64,000 bases of DNA from an uncultured SAR116 cluster alpha proteobacterium (GTDB taxonomy: Bacteria; Pseudomonadota; Alphaproteobacteria; Puniceispirillales; Marisalimonadaceae), in the NCBI GenBank assembly GCA_902592615.1, contig CACJFI010000002.1:62001-126000 (forward strand), written 5' to 3'. The position numbers and the translations under genes are program-made. This document shows positions 1 through 10,238 of the stretch, piece by piece. A model generated the notes under the pieces. It saw only the letters and a list, made by a program, of their open reading frames with translations. It did not search any database and had not been told where the DNA came from. Position 1 is the stretch's first letter, and every line of letters begins with the position of its first letter.

Positions 1-152
1 TCCTCTTCTCTTTTTGGATCAAAAGGGAAGCTTCCCTTTTTAGCATCCATAATCTTAGAGGCCAAGGATTGTCTCTCAATTATTAATTGGCATAAGTTTT
101 TGTCTATCTCATCAATTCTAGATCTAAGTTTATTTAACTCGATATTATTCAT
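1..152 (-). CDS. Chorismate mutase (partial, N-terminal 50 residues)
   Basis: The 3' part runs off the left edge. The 50 visible residues, read leftward from an ATG at 152, match the type II (AroQ) chorismate mutase helix 1: LRSRIDEID, then LIIERQSLASKI, an AKKG stretch and FDPKREE. In this family the first Arg and the Lys of the AK segment contact the substrate. The enzyme converts chorismate to prephenate for Phe/Tyr synthesis. An AAAAGG ribosome site lies about 6 bases before the ATG. It could be a free-standing mutase or the N-terminus of a bifunctional protein such as P-protein; the visible part cannot decide. It is divergent from gloB. Confidence 0.8.
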   Translation of the reverse strand, partial: MNNIELNKLRSRIDEIDKNLCQLIIERQSLASKIMDAKKGSFPFDPKREE

Positions 153-285
153 GTTTAGCCTTTTCTTTAAATACATATATATACTCTAATAAAATAAAAT
201 AAACTTTTTGATTAAATTAATTTTTATAATAATGTAGAGTACATTATTAGTTTTCTAATAATTTTCCAGTTTTCAAAGGATACGA

Positions 286-1050
286 ATGCTAGAAATCTAT
301 ATTATAAATGCCTTTTCAGATAATTATATTTATTTATTACGTAATGAACATAGAAATATGACAAGCGTAATAGATCCAGGAGAATCAGAGCCAGTAATAA
401 AATTTTTGAATAATAAAGGCTGGCATTTAGACGAAGTTATTAATACTCACCATCACCAAGACCATGTTGGAGGAAATAAAGAACTTATAGATATTTATAA
501 ATCAAAGTTAATTGCTCCCTCATATGAAAATGACCGTATTTTAAATATAGATATTCTTGTTTCAGATAATGAAACTGTAAGTATTACAGGGGTATCTACT
601 AAAGTATTTCATACACCAGGCCATACATTAGGTCATGTTTGTTTTTATATGCCTGAAGAAAAATGTTTGTTTTCTGGAGATACTTTATTTTATTTAGGTT
701 GTGGTCGAGTTTTTGAGGGAACTATGGATCAAATGTGGTTAAGTTTAGTAAAACTTAGATCTTTGCCAGAAGACACATCTGTTTATTGCGGTCACGAATA
801 TACTTTATCTAATATGAAATTTGCTAATTATATTGATTCTAACAATGCTTTATTAAGTAAAGTTAGCCTAGAAATTAAAAATAAAAGAGAAAAAGGATTG
901 CCAACTGTTCCATTTAATCTAGGAATGGAAAAGAAAATTAATCCATTTTTGAGAGCAGATGATGATAAATTTATAAAATCAGTAGGCTTAAATAGTAATA
1001 ATGCTGCTAGTTCTTTTGGAGAAATTAGGCTCAAAAAAGATAGTTTTTAA
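286..1050 (+). CDS. gloB: Hydroxyacylglutathione hydrolase (glyoxalase II)
   Basis: Metallo-beta-lactamase-fold thioesterase that hydrolyses S-D-lactoylglutathione to D-lactate and glutathione, the second step of methylglyoxal detoxification in the cytosol. The metal motif THHHQDH supplies H55, H57, D59 and H60; a second His lies in HTPGHTLGH near residue 110, the bridging Asp in FSGDTLF, and YCGHEYT carries the late His. The C-terminal glyoxalase II domain has the NPFLR signature near 222. At 254 aa it is normal length. AAAGGA precedes the ATG. Its stop overlaps that of convergent folB by 4 bases. Confidence 0.95.
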   Translation: MLEIYIINAFSDNYIYLLRNEHRNMTSVIDPGESEPVIKFLNNKGWHLDEVINTHHHQDHVGGNKELIDIYKSKLIAPSYENDRILNIDILVSDNETVSITGVSTKVFHTPGHTLGHVCFYMPEEKCLFSGDTLFYLGCGRVFEGTMDQMWLSLVKLRSLPEDTSVYCGHEYTLSNMKFANYIDSNNALLSKVSLEIKNKREKGLPTVPFNLGMEKKINPFLRADDDKFIKSVGLNSNNAASSFGEIRLKKDSF

Positions 1051-1403
1051 ATATTAGACAACTCGTAAGCGACCTCACAATCATTAAAAATGTTAGGTTT
1101 GGAGATATTTACTTTTGCACCCAGTACATAACTATTTATCATCAATGTTGAATGTATTTTTTCTACTAGAACTTCCAATAACTGAAAATGTTGACTTTGT
1201 ATAATGTCAATTAGACATTTTCTAAATTGACTATAGTCTTGAGTTGATTCTAGATTATCGTTCTTAGGTTCTGAGTTATTTGAAAGTAGTAATTCTACAT
1301 TGACTATTATTTTTTGTTGATTTTGTTTTTCGTGATCATAAACACCTATTGATGCTTGTATGGTTAAATTATTTATAAGTATTTTTCTATTTCTTGCCCT
1401 CAT
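1047..1403 (-). CDS. folB: Dihydroneopterin aldolase
   Basis: Folate biosynthesis enzyme that cleaves 7,8-dihydroneopterin to 6-hydroxymethyl-dihydropterin and glycolaldehyde. The sequence has the family opening (ILINNLTIQASIGVYDHEK), the mid YSQFRKCL helix and the LLEVLVEKI stretch containing the pterin-binding Glu. An in-frame ATG at 1466 would add 21 residues lying inside the upstream SDR gene. I chose 1403 because AAGGA sits 7 bases before it, just after the SDR stop, giving 118 aa, the usual FolB length. It is last in an apparent operon with the SDR, an ABC ATPase and a HAD protein, and convergent with gloB. Confidence 0.9.
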   Translation of the reverse strand: MRARNRKILINNLTIQASIGVYDHEKQNQQKIIVNVELLLSNNSEPKNDNLESTQDYSQFRKCLIDIIQSQHFQLLEVLVEKIHSTLMINSYVLGAKVNISKPNIFNDCEVAYELSNI

Positions 1404-1416
1404 GCTAATATCCTTA

Positions 1417-2190
1417 TTATAATCCCACATCTCTTCTTGGAGGAGCAAGATGCGCTCCCCCATCAAGAAGTGTTATATGGCCAGTCATAGATTTAGAATT
1501 TATAATGAGTTGAATTGTATTTAAAATTTCTTCAACTGTAGAAGATGACTTTAACAAGTTTTTTTTATGCGATATTTCAAAAGCTTTTTGATCTTGCCCT
1601 GGTGCTAATAGAGTTATTCCTGGCGCTATACCATTTACTCTTAAACAAGAAGCATAGGTAAGAGCTGACATTTTTGTAAGACCATACATTGCTTGTTTTG
1701 ACAATGTGTATGTATAGTAATCCGGATTCAATCCAAAAATTTTAGCATCAAGTATATTTATTACAAAGCCTTGGGAACTATTATCCTGTCTTTTCATCTT
1801 CATAGTGTATTTTGCTAATGCTTTGGTTAAAAGGGAAGGAGCAATAAAGTTTACTGACATATGACGTTGAAGCTCTTCAACTTTAAAACTCATTCCATTA
1901 TCATAATTAAAATAACCGGCATTATTTACTAGTCCAACCCATTTTGAATCTTTGGCTTCAATTTCGTTAACTAATTTTTCTATATCTGAGATACAAGTTA
2001 AATCGGCTTGATGTATGCTTACATTTCCACCAATTTTTGATAAATAATCCGCTGTTTCCTCAGCAAATTTTTTTGATTTGTTGTAGTGAATAGCAACTTT
2101 CCAACCCTTCTTTGTTAAATAAGTAGCTATAAATTTTCCTAATCTTTTTGCAGAAGCGGTAATGAGAATTGTTTTGTTTTTACTTTCCAA
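1417..2190 (-). CDS. Pteridine-reductase-like SDR (FolM/PTR1 type)
   Basis: Short-chain dehydrogenase, 257 aa, with a variant nucleotide motif TASAKRLG at 11-18 and NNAG at 89-92. The catalytic set is Asp148, Tyr161 and Lys165: an Asp replaces the usual SDR Ser, 13 residues before the Tyr. That substitution is known from pteridine reductase PTR1 and FolM-type dihydromonapterin/dihydrofolate reductases. Lying 13 bases upstream of folB supports a role in NADPH-dependent reduction of dihydrofolate or dihydromonapterin. No folA is in the window. The start is TTG with AAGGA 9 bases upstream. The exact pterin substrate is inferred. Confidence 0.8.
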   Translation of the reverse strand: MESKNKTILITASAKRLGKFIATYLTKKGWKVAIHYNKSKKFAEETADYLSKIGGNVSIHQADLTCISDIEKLVNEIEAKDSKWVGLVNNAGYFNYDNGMSFKVEELQRHMSVNFIAPSLLTKALAKYTMKMKRQDNSSQGFVINILDAKIFGLNPDYYTYTLSKQAMYGLTKMSALTYASCLRVNGIAPGITLLAPGQDQKAFEISHKKNLLKSSSTVEEILNTIQLIINSKSMTGHITLLDGGAHLAPPRRDVGL

Positions 2191-2192
2191 AC

Positions 2193-2990
2193 CTATTTTT
2201 CCTTATGCGTAACTGAATATGAAGTATCTCTTATTAATTTTAAATAGCCATTAAATGATTTACTTTGCAATGATTTTCTAAGACCTAATTTTTGCCAAGA
2301 TTGATTACAATCACTTTTAGGAGGAGTAAACTTTTTTATCACTCTTATAGGTGCTATACTTGTTACCAAAACTTCATCACTTAATAACGATGCTTCTTCT
2401 ATAGAGTGTGTAACCATCAATACAGTAAGGGAATTTTTTTTTATTATTGAAACCAGCTCAGTTGAAATCATTTCTCTACTTAGATTATCTAAAGCTGCAA
2501 ATGGTTCATCTAACAATAATAGTCTGGGATGAAAAAGTAATGCCCTTGCGATTGCAACTCTTTGTAATAATCCTCCTGACAATTTATCGGGAAAGTATGA
2601 CAAAAAGTCTTTTAAACCTATATCTCTAATCAATTTATCTACATTTTTATAGTTTATGTTATTGTTATTTAATTTGGCTAATATAATATTATCATAAACA
2701 TTTAACCAAGGCATTAATGAAGGATTTTGTTGAATTAATGTAATTTGATTTATTACATCATTTAAATTCTGGTTTTCAAACTTGATTTCTCCTTTTTCGG
2801 GTTCAATTAATCCAGCTATTAACTTTAACAAACTTGTTTTACCTGTACCTGAGGGACCAATAATACTCGTAAATTTACCTTTTTTAATTTTGCAGTTAAA
2901 ATTATCCAAAATAATTTTTTTATTATCTTTTTCATAATATGAGAAACATATGTCCTTAAATATTAAATCATTCATTCGATCTTTATTCAT
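2193..2990 (-). CDS. ABC transporter ATP-binding protein, NitT/TauT-like, without partner
   Basis: Single nucleotide-binding domain of 265 aa: Walker A GPSGTGKT at 45-52, Q-loop near TLIQQNPSLMPWL, signature LSGGLLQRVAIARAL, Walker B LLLLDEP and an H-loop in VMVTHSIEEA. The closest family type is the nitrate/sulfonate/taurine importer ATPases (SsuB/TauB). No permease or binding protein lies next to it, so its transport partner must be elsewhere or absent. The gene starts 3 bases after the HAD stop and ends 2 bases before the SDR start, so co-transcription is likely. Substrate cannot be assigned. Confidence 0.85.
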   Translation of the reverse strand: MNKDRMNDLIFKDICFSYYEKDNKKIILDNFNCKIKKGKFTSIIGPSGTGKTSLLKLIAGLIEPEKGEIKFENQNLNDVINQITLIQQNPSLMPWLNVYDNIILAKLNNNNINYKNVDKLIRDIGLKDFLSYFPDKLSGGLLQRVAIARALLFHPRLLLLDEPFAALDNLSREMISTELVSIIKKNSLTVLMVTHSIEEASLLSDEVLVTSIAPIRVIKKFTPPKSDCNQSWQKLGLRKSLQSKSFNGYLKLIRDTSYSVTHKEK

Positions 2991-2993
2991 ATT

Positions 2994-3989
2994 TTATGGG
3001 CTCTCGACAATATAATCTGGAGAAATATTGGTTTTTCTAATTACACTTCCTACATCTGTATTTTTAAATAAACCATGTTTTGTCATTAAGATAGATTTCA
3101 ATCCAAAACTATTTGCGCCTAAAACATCTGTATGCAGCGTATCTCCAACCATGCCTATTCTAGATAACGGAATATATCTTCCTGATAATTCGTTTAATCT
3201 ATTTATAGCCAACTCGAAAATTGTTGGGAAAGGCTTACCTAACCAAAAAGGTAGATGAATACCATTTTTTATTAAATGTGATACATAATAAGCAGGCTCC
3301 ATACTAAAATTTTTTTCGTGTGGAGCTATTAAATCTGGATTAGCTACAAATAAAGGTCTTGGATTTGCATTTAAAGAGTTGAACAAGATTTCTTGCCATA
3401 CAGTGTCCCAATGGAGAGTACCTAGTAATATAAATGAATTCATTTCATCAAACATGTCAAGGTCTTGTTCAAGTTCAAAACAGCTAAGGTTGGGTATTTT
3501 AAAATTGTTACCAACATTACCTAAAACACCTAAAGGACCCTCAGGTTGATTAAGTGACAAAAATATTTCAGCCGTTTCTCTACTTGAAATTATCTCATCA
3601 TTTGAAAATTCCAGTCCTAATGAGGCAAGTTGGTCTCTTTTTTTAAATGTATTATTACTTGCACCATTAGTTACAACAAGAAGCGTGATATTTTTTTGTC
3701 TTGCTTTTTCAAGCGTTTTTGTGATTCCAGGAATTAATGAGGAACCAATATTTAACACTCCAAATGCATCCAACAGTAAAGCATCAAAATTATCTAAAAT
3801 ATCTTCTAATCTAGGGGCTAAAATTATCTCTTGGTTGTTTTCTTGATATTTTGGAAAAAAATCTCGCATGCTTTCATAAATATTTATGACAGAAACTACA
3901 TTCATATTTTTAACTGAAGGAATTATAAAATTATGATCAAACTGGAATTTTTCTAATATAAATTCAGTTCTAATATTGAAATTTTCCAT
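2994..3989 (-). CDS. HAD-superfamily class IIA hydrolase-like protein (TIGR01459-like)
   Basis: NagD-type HAD protein, 331 aa. Motif I is DAFGVL at 74-79, motif II the VVTNGASNN segment, the cap lies between, and motifs III/IV are in WLGKPFP and MVGDTLHTDVLGA. The first nucleophile Asp is present, but the second motif I Asp, the usual general acid/base, is Phe76. I recall the TIGR01459 family carrying a bulky residue there too, so this may be a family trait. About 55 residues precede the HAD core, so a later start is possible. It is first in the operon leading to the ABC ATPase, SDR and folB. Substrate unknown. Confidence 0.75.
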   Translation of the reverse strand: MENFNIRTEFILEKFQFDHNFIIPSVKNMNVVSVINIYESMRDFFPKYQENNQEIILAPRLEDILDNFDALLLDAFGVLNIGSSLIPGITKTLEKARQKNITLLVVTNGASNNTFKKRDQLASLGLEFSNDEIISSRETAEIFLSLNQPEGPLGVLGNVGNNFKIPNLSCFELEQDLDMFDEMNSFILLGTLHWDTVWQEILFNSLNANPRPLFVANPDLIAPHEKNFSMEPAYYVSHLIKNGIHLPFWLGKPFPTIFELAINRLNELSGRYIPLSRIGMVGDTLHTDVLGANSFGLKSILMTKHGLFKNTDVGSVIRKTNISPDYIVESP

Positions 3990-4035
3990 ATTTATTTTAA
4001 TTCCTTTAAATTATAATTATTTTGAAAGGATAGAA

Positions 4036-4968
4036 ATGTCAAAAAAAGTTATAATAATTGGATCAGGCATAGCAGGAATTTCTTCATCATTAAAGTTAAA
4101 ATCTTATGGTATAAATTCAACCATTGTAGATAAAGGTAATTTTATAGGTGGAAGAATTAGTACTAAAGAGCTAAAGTCTGATACTAGTTCAAGTTTTTTT
4201 TTTCACGGTGCTCAATTTTTTACTGCCAAAACTAATAAATTTAAAGAAATTATTCAAACAGGAATTAGACAGAGATATATAAAAGAATTTGGAAATTTTA
4301 ACCCCAAGAGATATAGGGGGGATAAAACAATGAGAGATTTTTTACTAAATCTGTCAAAAGAATTACACATCCAACAAAAAGTGAAAATCACTGAAGTTAG
4401 ACCAACTAACAACAAAATTTGTGTTACTGAAGATAAAATAAAAGAATTAGTAAGTTACGATGGAGTAATTTCAACAGTTCCAGCACCTCAAAACTATGAA
4501 TTATTAAATCATTTTCCTTTGTTGCAGAAAACTCTTAAAACAGGCTCATATCACTCATGTATAGCCTTGATGTTTTCTTTTGATAAAATTCCATTTGATC
4601 TGAAAACTCATTATGATTTGAATAAACAACCAGGAATATTAAGTTGGATGGCTTCCGGTAGTAGCCAAAAAGTGTGGACAGCTCATACTAATGAAAGTTT
4701 TTCGGATTTAAATTACAATAAAGATAGAAACTTTCTCAAAAAAGAAATAATGTCCTCTATAGAAAAGTTTTTTTATAGATCAAAAATAAAGTTTCATAGT
4801 TTACATATTTGGAGATATGCTAAGGTAGCAAGAAAGTGCTTAGGACCTCAGATTGATCCTAAATATCCAGTTGCAATTGCAGGAGATTTTTTGGAAGGAC
4901 CAAATGTTGAGGCTGCATTTATTTCTGGGAACAAAGCAGCTGATTTAATTTTTGACAGACTAAAATAA
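4036..4968 (+). CDS. FAD/NAD(P)-dependent oxidoreductase, renalase-like (COG3380 type)
   Basis: Flavoprotein with an N-terminal Rossmann motif (VIIIGSGIAGISSSL), a GGRIST flavin-binding stretch, and the HGAQFFTAK segment typical of renalase-like amine-oxidase-fold proteins. The C-terminus has the FAD-contacting pattern AGDFLEGPNVEAAFISG. An upstream in-frame ATG at 3976 adds 20 residues with no Rossmann character. The ATG at 4036 has AAAGGA 7 bases before it and starts directly with the dinucleotide-binding strand, so I use it (310 aa). Bacterial relatives oxidise isomeric dihydronicotinamide dinucleotides, but the substrate here is not shown. Rhodanese and EamA genes follow on the same strand. 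Confidence 0.8.
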   Translation: MSKKVIIIGSGIAGISSSLKLKSYGINSTIVDKGNFIGGRISTKELKSDTSSSFFFHGAQFFTAKTNKFKEIIQTGIRQRYIKEFGNFNPKRYRGDKTMRDFLLNLSKELHIQQKVKITEVRPTNNKICVTEDKIKELVSYDGVISTVPAPQNYELLNHFPLLQKTLKTGSYHSCIALMFSFDKIPFDLKTHYDLNKQPGILSWMASGSSQKVWTAHTNESFSDLNYNKDRNFLKKEIMSSIEKFFYRSKIKFHSLHIWRYAKVARKCLGPQIDPKYPVAIAGDFLEGPNVEAAFISGNKAADLIFDRLK

Positions 4969-5010
4969 ATTTGATTAGCCATTTTTTATATTTTTTAAAG
5001 AAAGAATAAA

Positions 5011-5406
5011 ATGATTAAAATTAAAACCTCAGTCATGAAACTTGTGGAAAGCGCAAAAAAACAAATTAATAATTTAGAAGTAAGTGATGCTATTAAAATG
5101 CATTCCAATAAAACTAACTTATTCATTGACATTAGAGATATAAGAGAAATCCAGAAATCTGGACGTATATTTGGCGCAAAACATGTTCCAAGATGTATGT
5201 TAGAGTTTTGGATAGACCCTGAAAGTCCCTATCATAAAAAATTTTTCAATGATAATTATCATTTTATTTTTTATTGTGCCTCTGACTGGCGTTCAGCACT
5301 TGCTACACTTTCAGCAAATGAAATTGGACTTTTAAATACCTCTCATCTAGTTGGAGGTTTTAATAAATGGCTTAAAGAAAAGGGACCAGTTGAAGAACCA
5401 AGATAA
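5011..5406 (+). CDS. Rhodanese-domain protein
   Basis: A single rhodanese fold of 131 aa. The family opening is at 38-45 (FIDIRDIRE) and the active-site loop runs from Cys89 to Arg94 (CASDWR), so the persulfide-forming cysteine is intact. It ends with GGFNKWLKEKG, the usual terminal helix. Such proteins move sulfane sulfur to acceptors such as cyanide or thiols, but physiological partners are usually unknown. A purine-rich ribosome site (AAAGAAAG) precedes the ATG. The 42-base gap after the flavoprotein suggests co-transcription. Confidence 0.88.
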   Translation: MIKIKTSVMKLVESAKKQINNLEVSDAIKMHSNKTNLFIDIRDIREIQKSGRIFGAKHVPRCMLEFWIDPESPYHKKFFNDNYHFIFYCASDWRSALATLSANEIGLLNTSHLVGGFNKWLKEKGPVEEPR

Positions 5407-5513
5407 TTTATAATAATAGTTTCCAAAATAAGAAAGTTATTCATATTAATAATGTAATACCAATAATTTTTGTAATACTATGGTCGTCAGCATTTATTAC
5501 TAGCAAAATAATA

Positions 5514-6305
5514 GTGGATAACGCTCCACCTTTTTTGTCGCTTTCAATTAGATTTGGCATCGTTACCTGCTTGTTTTTTTTGTTTTTTATTTGTTTTTCA
5601 AAAGATAAATATATTTCTTTCACTGCTTTTAAAAATGCATCTATTAGTGGGTTATTATTTCACGGCTTATATTTAGGCGGGGTTTTTTTTGCTTTATCTA
5701 AAGGTATATCAGCTACGCTTATTGCATTAATAGTCTCATTACAACCTATTTTAACATCTATTTTAGCAAAAATTTATTTGAAAGAAACTCTAACTAAAAT
5801 TCAGTGGCTAGGAATCCTTTTAGGATTTAGTGGTGCAACTATTGTCATAATTTCTAATATAATTGAGGGTCTGACCCCAGTTGCATTTTTTGCTGGAATA
5901 GTTGGCCTGGTTTCTTCTTCACTGGGTATTATTTGGCAAAAAAAAATAGGGTCTGATTTATCTTTGTCTGGAAATAATTTTTTACAAGCATTGATTGCCT
6001 CAATCTTTCATCTTCTATTAGCGCTTTGCTTTGAAGATTTTTCTATAAATTATTCAAATAATTTTATTTTAGCTATGTCATGGCAAATATTGGCTGTATC
6101 ACTTGGTGCATTTTTAATTTTAATGTGGTTACTTGCGAATAATAAAGCTAATGAAACATCTACTTTGTTTTTTTTAATTCCTCCTGTTTCTGCTTTACTT
6201 GCTTTTTTAATATTAGAAGAAACGTTTACTTATTTTCACTTCTTTGGCTTGTTACTTTCTTGTCTAGGAGTATTTATGGTTTCAAAAATTCAGATTAAAA
6301 TTTAA
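5514..6305 (+). CDS. EamA/DMT-family permease (5' end uncertain)
   Basis: Inner-membrane protein of the drug/metabolite transporter superfamily, with two repeated EamA halves of about five helices each. GTG at 5514 is the first canonical start, giving 263 aa, but no ribosome site precedes it. The open frame continues upstream to 5394 and encodes what looks like the missing first helix (VIPIIFVILWSS, from 5454). The true protein is probably about 286 aa and begins at a non-standard codon such as ATT at 5445, 8 bases after AAGAAAG. Substrate cannot be predicted. Confidence 0.82.
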   Translation: MDNAPPFLSLSIRFGIVTCLFFLFFICFSKDKYISFTAFKNASISGLLFHGLYLGGVFFALSKGISATLIALIVSLQPILTSILAKIYLKETLTKIQWLGILLGFSGATIVIISNIIEGLTPVAFFAGIVGLVSSSLGIIWQKKIGSDLSLSGNNFLQALIASIFHLLLALCFEDFSINYSNNFILAMSWQILAVSLGAFLILMWLLANNKANETSTLFFLIPPVSALLAFLILEETFTYFHFFGLLLSCLGVFMVSKIQIKI

Positions 6306-6361
6306 ATACTTTATACTATTGTTTTTATTTTAAAACATTGTTAGTTTAATTATATCAAAGT

Positions 6362-6524
6362 CTTTTTGTGTGAGAGCGTTATTTGTAACCGCCGAAGGAG
6401 CAACCGCCCCGGAAACTCTCAGGCAACCGAAACACAAAAAGTTGATAATCTGGAGAGTGATGATTTTATCATCCACCGAAGGGGTAAGCCAATTTTGGTC
6501 AATCTTTCAGGTTCCGTGACAGAT
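6362..6524 (+). promoter_or_regulatory. Tandem glycine riboswitch
   Basis: Two glycine aptamers in series, 44 bases before the dehydrogenase start codon. Aptamer 1 has a perfect 10-bp P1 (6362-6371 with 6432-6441), an inner GAGAG/CTCTC stem (6372-6376 with 6416-6420) and the conserved core GCCGAAGGAGCAA at 6391-6403. Aptamer 2 has a short P1 (ATCTG 6448-6452 with CAGAT 6520-6524), core ACCGAAGGGG and a CTTTCAGG element near 6504. Tandem architecture with a short linker is the known cooperative glycine-sensing form. Confident from motif and pairing alone. Confidence 0.95.
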
Positions 6525-6560
6525 GGGGTAGTATTTAATTTACAAAAACTTTGTCACGGA
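6513..6560 (+). promoter_or_regulatory. Expression platform: hairpin masking the dadA ribosome site
   Basis: Positions 6513-6523 pair with 6550-6560 over 11 bp with one G-U. The 3' arm takes in CACGGA, and the GGAG ribosome site at 6558-6561 lies 6 bases before the ATG at 6568. The 5' arm overlaps the 3' strand of aptamer 2 P1 (6520-6524), so the two structures exclude each other. Glycine binding should hold P1 closed and free the ribosome site. I infer a translational ON switch. Confidence 0.75.
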
Positions 6561-6567
6561 GTTTATT

Positions 6568-7800
6568 ATGAAAAATATAGCAATTATAGGAGCAGGTATT
6601 ACTGGAGTAACAACTGCTTACCAACTTTTGGAAAGAGGTTATACTGTATCTGTTTTTGATAAAAACCGTTATGCGGCTATGGAAACAAGTTTTGCAAATG
6701 GTGGCCAATTATCTGCTTGTAATGCTGAAGTTTGGAATAGTTGGTCGACGATAGGCAAAGGTGTGCAGTGGATGTTAAAAAAAGATGCACCATTGCTATT
6801 CAGTCCTAAGTTCAACTTTCATAAAGTTAGCTGGATAATAGACTTTATAAGTAATATTCCAAATCACAAAAAAAATACGATTTTAACTGCCAAAATGGCC
6901 ATAAATAGTAGAGATGAATTCAAAAGAATTTTAAAAAAGGAAAATATTGAACTTGATCTTGAAGAGAAGGGTATTATGCATCTATGTGAGTGTGATAGCG
7001 CATTAGAACATGGTAGAGAGGTTAATAAATGGCTTTTAGAAGCCGGATTGGATAGAAGAGAAATTTCTTTAGATGAGATGTTATCAATTGAACCAACTTT
7101 AAATCTTAAGAATTTTATTGGTGGGTTTTATACAAAAAGTGACATGTCTGGAGACATTCATAAATTTACAAAATTACTTGCTAAAGCTTGTGAAAAAAAA
7201 GGTGTAAAATTCTTTTATGAAACAGAAATTATTAAAGTCAATCATGATAACAAACAACCAATACTTACCTTTAATCAATCAAATGAAATTCATAAACAAA
7301 ATTATGACGGGATTGTAGTTTGTGCTGGTGTTAATAGTAAATTTATAGCAAACAACTTAGGTGACAAAATAAATATATATCCTGTAAAGGGGTATTCTAT
7401 AACAATATTACTTGACGATAAGGAGAGCATCAAAAATGCTCCTTATGTATCTTTGCTAGATGATAAAGCTAAAATTGTTTCGAGTAGATTAGGAAAGCAT
7501 AGATTTAGAGTTGCCGGTACTGCTGAATTTAATGGTTATAATAAAGACATAAGAGCTGATAGAATTAATCCTCTTATTAAATGGTGTAACAACCTTTTTC
7601 CTAAAGTATCTACTGAACACTCTATACCATGGGCTGGCTTAAGACCTATGACACCAAACATGGTACCAAAAGTTGGAAGTGGAAAGTTACCTGGAATATT
7701 TTATAACACTGGCCATGGACACCTTGGATGGACACTTAGCGCATTTACATCTCAACAAGTTTCAGACCATATAATGAGAAAGGATAATGTTCTAAACTAA
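6568..7800 (+). CDS. D-amino-acid dehydrogenase-like flavoprotein (DadA family)
   Basis: FAD-dependent DAO-fold oxidoreductase of 410 aa. The N-terminal dinucleotide motif (IAIIGAGITGVTTAYQL) is followed by METSFANGGQLSACNAE, the DadA family hallmark, and the C-terminus has the FAD-binding stretch GHGHLGWTLS. DadA oxidises D-amino acids to 2-oxo acids and ammonia, passing electrons to the membrane quinone pool. Control by a glycine riboswitch suggests that the substrate is glycine or a close relative, or that the reaction feeds glycine removal; this is inference. It converges on gyrB with a 2-base gap. Confidence 0.88.
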   Translation: MKNIAIIGAGITGVTTAYQLLERGYTVSVFDKNRYAAMETSFANGGQLSACNAEVWNSWSTIGKGVQWMLKKDAPLLFSPKFNFHKVSWIIDFISNIPNHKKNTILTAKMAINSRDEFKRILKKENIELDLEEKGIMHLCECDSALEHGREVNKWLLEAGLDRREISLDEMLSIEPTLNLKNFIGGFYTKSDMSGDIHKFTKLLAKACEKKGVKFFYETEIIKVNHDNKQPILTFNQSNEIHKQNYDGIVVCAGVNSKFIANNLGDKINIYPVKGYSITILLDDKESIKNAPYVSLLDDKAKIVSSRLGKHRFRVAGTAEFNGYNKDIRADRINPLIKWCNNLFPKVSTEHSIPWAGLRPMTPNMVPKVGSGKLPGIFYNTGHGHLGWTLSAFTSQQVSDHIMRKDNVLN

Positions 7801-7802
7801 TT

Positions 7803-10238
<2,436 letters not shown>

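Noticed and set aside
1404-1466. Longer folB reading with start at 1466
   Set aside because: The extra residues lie inside the SDR coding region, while the 1403 ATG has a good ribosome site and gives the normal length.
6366-6659. 97-aa open frame across the riboswitch and dadA start
   Set aside because: It lies over conserved aptamer RNA and the start of dadA in another frame, and its composition has no protein-family pattern.
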